In this document: piece by piece, positions 43,901 through 49,799 of the stretch
Numbering within the stretch: position 1 is the stretch's first letter
How the letters are laid out: each line of letters opens with the position of its first letter
Assembly: GCA_030867875.1 (NCBI GenBank)
Contig: JAOWCC010001751.1
Coordinates: forward strand, 22,994,369-23,058,368
Origin: Actinernus sp. WN-2022
Taxonomy: Eukaryota; Cnidaria; Anthozoa; Actiniaria; Actinernidae
Reading direction: 5' to 3'
DNA length: 64,000 nucleotides
Made by a program: the position numbers and the translations under genes
Notes under the pieces: generated by a model
Databases searched by the model: none
The model's input: only the letters and a program-made list of their open reading frames with translations
What the model was told of the DNA's origin: nothing

Positions 43901-46835
43901 TACTAGCCGCTGAAAGAACTCAGTCTGCAAAGGAGCCAACAACAGCATCGGCACATGCTAAATAGGCTTGAATTTCATGAGTTGTTCGTGACGGTGACCA
44001 ACTGCCAAGTAAACGAGCAGTCACGGTAGTTATATTCCTTGAAAAGAACTCTGTTGTTCGCATTCGGCTTCTGAGAATTGCAACTAATTTATGCATCGTG
44101 AAACGGCTATCTGCTACGTCATCAGTATGGCATTTTCTGCCTCACTTCCCAGACGTCTCTTTCGCGAGTTGGGAGCGATAAGAGTCGGCTGGTTTCCCAG
44201 GCTATTGTCTTGAGAATCACTCAAAAATCAAACATTTTAGAACAACATACATGTATTCCCAAAAAATATGTATTGACAGGGGATGGCAAGATCATGTGGA
44301 GGTTTGTTGTTCTAAAATGTTTGATTTTTGAGTCAGTAATTCTCAATAGGAAACTTTTTGATTGGAGTCGTAAACTTGACATGATCCCTAATGTCTAGCT
44401 AATGTGCTGATCAATTCCCCCACCCCCCAGGCATTTGAATTTTTGGGGTATGGATTGTTCAAATTCCCATCCCCTTGGCCAAAAATGTTGTTCAAATGCC
44501 CTACCGCATCGTCGTATTAGATGATCAAAGGCTCCTACCCCCGTGACATAGTATTAGTTGTGACACCGCATTTTGTTTTTAACAGACAGTTTAACTATCC
44601 GTATGCACTGTACATGTATATTTTAATGCCTTAATAACTTCCCCGTTCCAATTCCACTATGATTTTGTTCGAGGAAACCATGCAGCACATAACATGAAAT
44701 CGACAACTTGTTCAAATCCCCCCCCCCCCCCCCCCCCCCCCCCGACCCCTCACCAGGCCTTCTGATATTTCGCATGGGTGCGGGCCCACGAAATTTAGGT
44801 AAATCCGCGAAATCCCGCAAAATTCACTAAAGTCCGCGAAATCCTGCGTAATTTGCCAGAATTTTGCAAAAAGTCTGTGAAATCGCACGGAATTTGCCAG
44901 GAATTTTGCAAAATACATACCATTGAACTACAATAAACGCTTGTCACAGTTATTGAGGTCATTTTTATGCCATAAAGTCCAAATGTGTCGGGAAATTGCC
45001 TTCAAAACAGATTCAAAATCAATCTAGTACGTTGCCATGACAAAAAACTGCAAGGCATTCCAAGTGTAATACCGCGGAGAACTGGGCGCTAAAAGCGATA
45101 CTGCAAGGCGTTCCAAGATTGGATTACCGCGGAGAACTGATTTAAAACTCAGCAATGTAGTATTTCTCAAGTATGTAGTCTTTACCACATGCGGCGGCTT
45201 TAAAGTTTCAAAAGTATGGAGAAGTTTCTGACCAAAAAGAAGGACAGCCACACTGCCCTGAAGACCAAAGCATATGATCGGTTACGAAGCTATCCCAAAG
45301 GAACTCTTCACGTCGATGATGGCCTCCTATTCTGCTCAACGTGCAATGCTGTGTTGAACCGCGATCCCGCAGTTGATAGAGATTGAGCAGGTGTTTACTT
45401 GGCTCATCTCCAAGACCAGGCATTCTTAGGGTTGTTGTTTTTTCTCGCCTGGTATCACGGTTCATTTCACCTAGCTTTTGACTAAAGCCATTGTATTTTA
45501 TATCTGGCTTCGTTTTGAAGTTCCAAAGTTCGTTGCGAAGTTTTAAAAGTTCGTTGCGAAGTTCAAAAGTTCAGCGGAAAGTTCAGAATTTCCGAACAAA
45601 CTTGGGAACATTTTCGTCAAAAGTTATGTGAAATGAAATGTAAACCATTTTATTTGTACATATTTTCCGCGTGTCTAAGCACCTTTTGGACAGTTAACGT
45701 TACAGCTAACACGAATTGGACGTGTGCATTTCCTTGCATTACCTAGCGTTTGTTTAGTGAGATAGGCATTATTATTAGTATTACTAAAACTTAGCAAATG
45801 AACACTCTTTGCTGTGTGCCCTTTAGAAAACAGTTTTGGTTTAGTTCTAAACGCATATACTGGTGTGGTAGATAGGTGTGGTAGATCCAAACGCATTTCA
45901 TTGCAAGACAACCAATTTTCCACAGCTTGTCAGCGATTTTTATTGCTATGTTTCTACTTACACATTTTAGTACGACGCATGTTGTACAGGTTGGGTTATT
46001 TTTTAAACGTGAGAACGTAATGTTATTTGACGTTTTCAGACCGAATAGTAGAAGAACGTGAAAGTATGCTGCTTTTCTATTTGCAACCTGTTGATGTAAA
46101 TGATCAATAGAAGGAATCAATAAATACATGATTATGAATAGTACCGTAGGCGTAAGAGATGCATTTACAAATCTTTAATAAAATCTGTTGAGTGATATAG
46201 AGCCTTATCTTTTAATAGTTAATTTACAGCCCAAACAATAATTTATAAACATCGATGATAATCGATAATTATCGATAGAAATCGATAATAATCGATACTC
46301 ACACATTTTTACGTTATCGATTTTCATCGATTTCCGATATTAATCAATTGATTGATATCGATTATTATTGATTATTATTGATTTTTATCGATTATCGAAA
46401 TTATCGATTGGTACGTACGGCCGGGTGACAGCTACAGAATCCCATAATAAGGCATAAATGTTCGTGCGCCTCACTTACTTTATCATGGTCTTTCCCATAA
46501 TAAGCTTGCTACTGATAAACCCACCAAAGTTCTGCAAAGTATAAACAATAAAACTAAGCGAAGAATTACCAACACAATTTTGAACAAATGAGAGCATAAT
46601 TTAATCGCCATAATGCTCAAATTTTGCAAGTTACGATAAAAGAAAGTGATCATTAGCTAGTCATGTAGTCTTTGCGATCGTTTTAACAAACACTTACCTC
46701 GATTATAGGACGTAACTTTTCTTTCATTCTACCAGGAACGATGTAGAATTGCATTGAAGAACCGTCCTCATTGAGAAACATATTGCAGTTCTCAAGCTCT
46801 GTACTCTGCTCCATACCGATTACTTCGTCCGCCAT
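22866..46835 (-). CDS. TERF2IP: telomeric protein RAP1 (TERF2-interacting protein 1), 9 exons
   Basis: Minus-strand exons 46835-46698, 46531-46479, 40573-40472, 39771-39700, 32596-32464, 30955-30826, 30154-29445, 27847-27697 and 22996-22866 join in phase to 1620 nt, 539 aa plus stop (527 aa if exon 8 starts at 27811). Domain order matches vertebrate RAP1: BRCT about 17-97 (with 'NEDGSSMQFYIVPGRMKEKL' and 'GYVSTDFIMDSARKK'), Myb about 128-185 ('KKYTVPEDQAIINYVKK', 'HSWSSMKSHYKDVLKK'), a long Glu/Ser/Lys-rich linker, then an RCT domain about 447-539 with 'PWTPAEDDIIL'. Known family role: a shelterin subunit brought to telomeric TTAGGG repeats by TRF2 through the RCT, restraining recombination; human RAP1 is 399 aa, so the linker here is longer. 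Introns reach 7 kb and are full of transposons. Start ATG lies in 'atATGGCGGAC'. Confidence 0.95.
23118..23324. mobile_element. MITE with ATAGAGCAGATTTCGTATGAG ends
   Basis: 'atagagcagatttcgtatga' pairs with 'tcatacgaaatctgctctat'. Inner 'cggtaaccgtgctgtag' motifs repeat. The same family occurs at 54103-54275 and, partially, near 21540-21605. It is in RAP1 intergenic/upstream-of-exon 9 sequence (intron 8). Confidence 0.8.
24005..24262 (-). repeat. tRNA-derived SINE
   Basis: The minus-strand head reads GGTTAGCTCAGTGGTTAAG (box A, about 24254-24236) and GTGGGTTCAAACCCC (box B, about 24211-24197). A non-tRNA body follows to an AT-rich end with 'ctttaaataaagttg'. The acceptor arms do not pair, so it is a SINE rather than a tRNA gene. 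It is in RAP1 intron 8. Confidence 0.75.
24926..26232. mobile_element. foldback element hosting another MITE
   Basis: 'gagtctgctttttggtcgag' at the left pairs with 'ctcgaccaaaaggcagactc' at the right. Inner arms (about 25500-25670 and 26020-26160, e.g. 'cttacaaacatttaagctgtc') also pair. Only the left arm carries the insertion at 25007-25496. Confidence 0.85.
25007..25496. mobile_element. Tc1/mariner-like MITE, 490 bp
   Basis: Termini CAGTAAAAACCCGCGTATAA and TTATACGCGGGTTTTTACTG are exact inverses with TA on each side (25005-25006, 25497-25498). CAGT ends and a TA duplication fit Tc1/mariner. It has no transposase frame. Confidence 0.88.
26702..26906. mobile_element. TTA-flanked MITE with a poly-G tract
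   Basis: Ends GGGGCCGACCATTTGACTTT and AAAGTCAAATGGTCGGCCCC are inverse, flanked by TTA (26699-26701, 26907-26909). A three-base TTA duplication fits PIF/Harbinger. A run of G's (about 26725-26748) lies in the left arm. Confidence 0.82.
26950..27195 (-). repeat. dispersed repeat, copy 2
   Basis: The minus strand carries 'gtcccaaagatcg', 'ttagaaatgtttctgtcgta' and 'ttttccgccatcgattgtag', the diverged counterpart of 3180-3360. Confidence 0.55.
27222..27578. mobile_element. inverted-repeat MITE
   Basis: 'aatagctgttattacgactg' / 'cagccgtaataacagctatt' are the ends, and 'gcggtttcacccatc' pairs with 'gatgggtgaaaccgc' inside. It lies in RAP1 intron 8, close to exon 8. Confidence 0.8.
27697..27847 (-). 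CDS. TERF2IP: RAP1 exon 8: RCT helices
   Basis: Encodes 'QDTLGLTKCQVIHALYVSNG' and 'FEKAKNYITTGFLEDG', corresponding to the human 'STVTQAFLKNSGELEATSAF' region. Two in-frame acceptors exist, atgccatgcag (exon from 27847) and gtttgaacag (from 27811). The second has the better pyrimidine tract and would shorten the protein by 12 aa. Confidence 0.9.
28353..28413. repeat. short hairpin palindrome
   Basis: 'ccgaattgtatgggatttac' pairs exactly with 'gtaaatcccatacaattcgg' through arms of about 26 bp around a 9-base loop. Confidence 0.85.
28608..28742. mobile_element. small inverted-repeat element
   Basis: 'atcaatcacggtttctggga' / 'tcccagaaaccgggattga' arms with 'cccccacccctccc' / 'gggaggggtgggtggg' inside. 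It is in RAP1 intron 7. Confidence 0.6.
28762..29000 (-). repeat. dispersed repeat with coding-like sequence, copy 2
   Basis: The frame 28968-28762 starts 'MAKIKMDYLRLFKKLYFGYS' and parallels the copy at 13364; the leader before the ATG is also similar. Confidence 0.6.
29130..29365. mobile_element. near-perfect palindrome, about 235 bp
   Basis: Arms of over 100 bp meet at 'gaaataagagctcttatttc'. Outer ends are 'tagttttttgctaatttg' type and its mirror, with 'ggctacctgtgg' / 'ccacaggtagcc' inside. It lies in RAP1 intron 7 near exon 7. Confidence 0.85.
29445..30154 (-). CDS. TERF2IP: RAP1 exon 7: acidic/basic low-complexity linker
   Basis: A 710-nt exon encoding about 236 residues: a basic start, a run of Glu/Asp/Ser, a lysine-rich patch ('RKKKTRGKKR') that could act as a nuclear localisation signal, Ser/Thr-rich sequence, then 'HFFDLFEDLFETYEEIL' at the RCT border. 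The acceptor cgcttgtcgttatag at 30155 fits the incoming phase; the frame stays open upstream of it to 30191. Confidence 0.9.
30826..30955 (-). CDS. TERF2IP: RAP1 exon 6: Myb helix 3
   Basis: Encodes 'VTSHSWSSMKSHYKDVLKKC', the third Myb helix (human 'TQHSWQSLKDRYLKHL'), then a lysine-rich tail. Phase 1 donor GTAAGT. Confidence 0.95.
31500..31656 (-). repeat. tRNA-derived SINE
   Basis: The minus-strand head has GGTGGTGCAGTGGTTAAGCG (box A) and CCAGGTTCGATATT (box B), followed by a body with 'tttctctggattctac'. It is a typical anthozoan SINE and lies in RAP1 intron 5. Confidence 0.72.
32464..32596 (-). CDS. TERF2IP: RAP1 exon 5: Myb helices 1-2
   Basis: Acceptor gattctgcag. Encodes 'RKKYTVPEDQAIINYVKKHA' and 'GGNVLWRMME', aligning with the human Myb start ('FTDADDVAILTYVKENA', 'GNALWKAME'). 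Donor GTAAGT, phase 0. Confidence 0.95.
34803..35412. mobile_element. inverted-repeat element, about 610 bp
   Basis: Left 'gcccggtgtaccagcgattt' pairs with 'aaattgctgtgacaccggc' at the right. Further inner pairs include 'cgatttcgctccccc' and 'ggggggtaggcgatttcgc'. Confidence 0.65.
36124..37219. mobile_element. ~1-kb element, copy 1, with internal insertion
   Basis: From 'gaataattaatgagcatttt' to 'gtgttttaaacagtactta' it matches 59483-60430 in the same orientation. Copy 1 carries an extra 150 bp (about 36386-36540) with ends GGTTTGCA / TGCAAACC. On the minus strand both copies include an exon-like stretch, here 'GFDVVVYLDKVQDLEGNVTD' ending at GTAAGT. Confidence 0.85.
38356..39225. repeat. 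128-bp satellite with CRE and E-box palindromes, 7 copies
   Basis: Units start near 38356, 38484, 38612, 38740, 38880, 39023 and 39121 ('taatgccagacacttcaaac'). TGACGTCA is intact in units 1, 2, 4 and 7, and CACGTG in units 1, 2, 4, 5 and 7, about 6 bp apart ('tgacgtcatcggtcacgtga'). Unit 6 has lost both. It is in RAP1 intron 4. Confidence 0.92.
39313..39385. repeat. duplicate of the RAP1 exon 4/intron 4 border
   Basis: 'aacaataaaggttcat', 'atgtctctctcaaaa' and 'cctattccacgacacaaacc' repeat those at 39635-39700. The copy therefore contains a second gtttgtgtcg donor-like sequence on the minus strand. Confidence 0.75.
39700..39771 (-). CDS. TERF2IP: RAP1 exon 4: basic BRCT-Myb linker
   Basis: A 72-nt exon, phase 2 in and out, encoding the basic 'LHGNSSKRPRKAAQAVAQ' stretch. 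Phase fits both neighbours, but exon 3 would also join exon 5 in frame, so it may be a cassette. Donor GTTTGT is weak. Confidence 0.72.
40027..40312. mobile_element. diverged relative of the 3582-3840 MITE
   Basis: Shares 'gttgtactgga', 'tctttctaaaac', 'aaagattgcttgccctccag' and the 'atcagca' to 'aaaggcct' end with the intact copy. The left terminus is lost. Confidence 0.6.
40472..40573 (-). CDS. TERF2IP: RAP1 exon 3: BRCT C-terminal half
   Basis: Encodes 'LADPAWSNRLGYVSTDFI' followed by 'MDSARKKMLQDINKY', the last BRCT strand and helix. The donor is GCAAGT rather than GT, with exon end ACAG, a classic GC-AG intron. Confidence 0.92.
41785..41985 (+). repeat. tRNA-like SINE head split by an insertion
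   Basis: 'gtctctgtggcacaattggt' looks like a tRNA 5' half with box A, and 'gggttgcaggtttgagtcct' like the box B half. Between them lies about 120 bp of 'aacccagggttaa' type inverted repeat, with CCTGG on both sides. It is in RAP1 intron 2. Confidence 0.5.
43135..44400. mobile_element. older palindromic element enclosing a foldback insertion
   Basis: 'ggatcatgtcaagtttacga' (from 43144) pairs with 'tcgtaaacttgacatgatcc' (to 44389). 'actcaaaaatcaaacatttt' and its mirror at 44220-44335 form an inner stem. It is interrupted by 43200-44204. Confidence 0.75.
43200..44204. mobile_element. 1005-bp foldback element with 9-bp target duplication
   Basis: Ends TAGCCTGGGAAACCAGCC and GGCTGGTTTCCCAGGCTA pair, and the arms continue inward for most of the length ('gttgcaattctcagaagtcg', 'gtgacc' regions). 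TTGTCTTGA lies directly outside both ends (43191-43199, 44205-44213). A 9-bp duplication and long arms fit a Mutator-like/foldback element. No transposase is seen. Confidence 0.87.
44718..44748. repeat. poly-C tract
   Basis: About 27 consecutive C in RAP1 intron 2. Similar homopolymer runs are at 42147-42182 (C then A) and 60952-60974 (G). Confidence 0.9.
45216..45386 (+). pseudogene. CGGBP1/hAT-like zinc-finger gene fragment
   Basis: ATG at 45216 opens 56 codons: 'MEKFLTKKKDSHTALKTKAY', then 'DDGLLFCSTCNAVLN', then a stop. 'GLLFC..CN.VLN' resembles the N-terminal BED-like finger of CGGBP1 and hAT-derived proteins. The downstream histidines are missing. It lies inside RAP1 intron 2 on the opposite strand, so it is a transposon relic rather than a gene. 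Confidence 0.55.
46245..46400. repeat. ATCGAT-rich low-complexity palindromic tract
   Basis: Repeated 'atcgataat' / 'attatcgat' words over about 150 bp just downstream of RAP1 exon 2 (intron 2). Confidence 0.85.
46479..46531 (-). CDS. TERF2IP: RAP1 exon 2: BRCT Gly-Gly turn
   Basis: Small 53-nt exon after acceptor tttatactttgcag. It encodes 'NFGGFISSKLIMGKTMI' and ends in phase 2 at GTAAGT. The paired glycines sit where BRCT domains have the conserved GG turn after helix 1. Confidence 0.92.
46698..46835 (-). CDS. TERF2IP: RAP1 exon 1: BRCT N-terminal half
   Basis: Encodes 46 residues beginning 'MADEVIGMEQ' and containing 'FLNEDGSSMQFYIVPGRMK', closely like the start of human RAP1 ('FVRDDGSSMSFYV'). 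Donor GTAAGT, phase 0. Confidence 0.95.
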
Positions 46836-46971
46836 ATTTTTTGAAATGCCTCAATACCCGCCCGCAGAGGGTGCTGGGATGCTCGTACCCAGTCCCCCTT
46901 TTTTTCGTAGAGTTGCTCTTTCCATCTCAAGGGAAAAAGATTATTTCTTCAAGAGATGTACTGGGCCCGTA

Positions 46972-47586
46972 GTTAGGGGTAGACAGATTCTGCTCAAAAA
47001 TTGTTGAAAAGTTGCTCAAAAATATCCCCAAAAGTTGCTCAAAAATTGCTCAAAATCGAAAAAGTTGCTCTCAAATTTTCAAAAGTTGCTCGCCCAAATT
47101 TACTCTTTTCACATATTTTCGTACTTTTTTTTTGCGTCTATGATTTTTGAATCGTGCCACGATGTGACAATTAGCCCTGTCAGGCTCCGAAAGCTCTGCA
47201 CCTTTATCTATTGCAGCCTGGATTGGATCGCTTTGAGTTTGCTCTTCATCGTCAGAAAGCACCGTGGCGTCCGCCATTTTGGTTTGGGTACAGGAAACTG
47301 TACCATATTTGGAATATGTAATATTACCACAGGATAACCACCCCTATTTGGATTGGACATCCATATTTGGAACCTAACACCACAGCATACCCAACATGCA
47401 CTTCAAAATACTTTTGAATTTGATTAAAAGACTTTAAAACAGTGAAAATATGTTGAAAATATACTAATTTTCAGAAAAGTTGCTCGGAAGTTGCTCACTA
47501 GAAGAAAAGTTGCTCCAAAGCGAAAAAGTTGCTCGAAATCATGAAAGTTGCTCAAAAGTTGCCGAGCAGAATCTGTCTAGGCCTAC
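46972..47586. mobile_element. inverted-repeat element rich in GTTGCTCAAAA
   Basis: 'taggggtagacagattctgc' at the left pairs with 'cagaatctgtctaggcctac' at the right; 'aaaagttgctc' repeats throughout both flanks. The minus strand 47277-47071 holds a 68-codon frame starting 'MADATVLSDDEEQTQSDPIQ' that I do not recognise. Confidence 0.6.
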
Positions 47587-47594
47587 CCGTAGTA

Positions 47595-48232
47595 CCTTAT
47601 TGGTACTAATTTTCGCGTCGCTTTAATTTCGCGATTTTCGCGATTTAAAAAAAATCGCGAACTTAAAGCGACGCGAAAAAAAATTCCCGCGAAGTTTAAT
47701 GTCGCGAAATTTAATACCCTCCTATATTTCTTGTTTTCTCAATTTAATGAAGAAACACATGTCTACGTATTGTGTATAATGTGTAAAAGCTCTATGGCAT
47801 ACCTACAGATGATAAACAACAGTTTAACAATCAAATTTCACTATCTGTGTTGCTTTGAACCTCTTCATCTGTATCGCTATCGTCATCTTCAAGTTCTTTC
47901 AGCACCTCTTTTGTACAGTCATTGAAATGGCCATCTATCCCGGGTTCTTTGTAATTTGAAACGACAATCTGTTTATACTTTTCAAGTATTGCCTTGTTCC
48001 TTTCGGTAAGATCCATCTCAGCTGTAACTTGTACAGGAATTTCCAATCCTCCTTGCACTAGGGGAGATATTGTGTGGTTCTTGAAATAAAATGTTTTTTT
48101 TTTTTCATTTTCGCGAAAATTAATTCCCTAAGAAAATAATTTTGCACCCAAATCGCGAAAATAAAGACCCGCGAAATATGCCGACCTTTTTTTCGCGAAA
48201 TTAAGTGCCCGCGAAAATTAGTACCAATAAGG
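47595..48232. mobile_element. TA-flanked DNA transposon remnant with frame fragment
   Basis: Ends CCTTATTGGTACTAATTTTC and GAAAATTAGTACCAATAAGG are inverse with TA on both sides (47593-47594, 48233-48234). On the minus strand 48058-47831 encodes 'AEMDLTERNKAILEKYKQIV' and an acidic tail 'KELEDDDSDTDEEVQ', plausibly a transposase C-terminus. Tc1/pogo-type affiliation is inferred from the TA. Confidence 0.75.
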
Positions 48233-48689
48233 TAATTGGCTATGCTGTTGCGGTCACCCTGCCACTTTTCCTATTGTTTTTCACTCGTTATTTTCATATA
48301 TTGTCATTATTAGTTATGTATTGTCGTGGCGAAGCTAATAAAATAAAAAGAAGTCATCATTGTATCTTCTGACAAGACAGACAGACATTTTTATTTGGAG
48401 TCGTATACCGAATGTAGTACATAGACTGTAAACCAAATATAATTAATTTAATGATTGATATAGACACTATAGACACACTGAGAGCACTACGCTTACAATC
48501 TGTAACAGGTTTCATATGATACTAATAATAAGTCTCTATGATAATTTATCATACATGTCTGAGTAGCACATTCAAACATATATTTGGCTATTAGTTTCTG
48601 AGTTAATCGGTGACCAGCCGGGATTAGCTAGAAAAAGGAAGAGATCATCAGGTCACATTGGTTGTGGTCTGCTTCTCCGGCTATCTTCA

Positions 48690-49150
48690 GTTGGCGAAAA
48701 AGTCGCGTCGTTTCTCCCTGTATAGAAGGCATTTATTCAAAGGAGAGAAGCACGCTGGGTCCTAAAACGCTACTGATGACCGACTTGACAGTGTCAGTGA
48801 CATGCTAGACCATCTGGGGTGGAAGTCCTTACAATCATGGAGATGCTTAGCTCGCCTTTCAATGTTGTATAAAATGAGGAACAATTTAGTTATGTATAGA
48901 TAATACTAAGCTTCAATCTGTAAAATACCGCTCCACTCGTTCTCAGTTCTGGCCACGCATATAAGCTACCTGTTCAGTATTATATACTACTATAAGTACT
49001 CTTTTTATCGCAGAACACTGCAAGGGTGGTTCCATCCCTCACTACCTTGTGATATAGCCTCACTTGCGCAGCTCTCTGTCTGTTTTCAAGGGCGGCATAT
49101 CTTCAATGTACTACTGATTTAAAAACATTTTTTGTCATCAGATTAGTATA
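48690..49150 (+). pseudogene. LINE C-terminal fragment
   Basis: Broken plus-strand translation reads 'SVSDMLDHLGWKSLQSWRCL', 'ARLSMLYKMRNNLV' and later 'DIASLAQLSVCFQG', the usual post-RT region of anthozoan LINEs. Stops and frameshifts are frequent. Confidence 0.7.
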
Positions 49151-49179
49151 AATATTATGCATTTATCTATTCTTCTAAA

Positions 49180-49351
49180 ATGCTCGTGTGAGATGTGAGC
49201 GTAGACTTATATGGTAAATGAAATGGGCCTCATCTTCTACTTCATCTTTACATATTTGGCATATTCTATCTTCAGGTTTTTTAAATGGTTTTGTGTATAG
49301 CCCAATTTCTATTTCAAGCTTATGGTTACTTATTCTTAATTTTGTAAGGGC

Positions 49352-49382
<31 letters not shown>

Positions 49383-49385
49383 GTA
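49180..49385 (-). pseudogene. LINE zinc-knuckle C-terminus
   Basis: The minus strand reads 'LRISNHKLEIEIGLYTKPFK' and 'ICQICKDEVEDEAHFIYH'. The C..C...H..H-like end is common in anthozoan LINE polyproteins. An (AAT)n run at 49352-49381 overlaps its start. Confidence 0.7.
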
Positions 49386-49799
49386 ATAAAGTCTTTATTT
49401 AAAGAGGGTAGCACTAAATAGCAAAGCTACAAACTTGTGGCCCTCAATAACTGACAATACAAACTAGTTATATAAACAGCTAAATTACAAAACTATATAT
49501 AAGATAAAAACGAGATAAATACACAACTTCATTAAAATATTATTATTCTATATATATATACTTTGTACAATACCTTAAAATATTAATAATAAAATAGAAA
49601 ATGACAGACTTCCAACTATTAATACAATCAATAAAATGATTTAGAGATTGTTGCTGCCTAAAAACATAACTCCATATAGAACTCTTAAAAGAACTGATAG
49701 ATTCTTTCTGTCTTAACGATATTGGTAGACGGTTCCAAAGCTGGCATGTTGTAACATAAAAAGTCCTTCCTCCCTCAGTCTGTCTATTAAATCTAGGAC

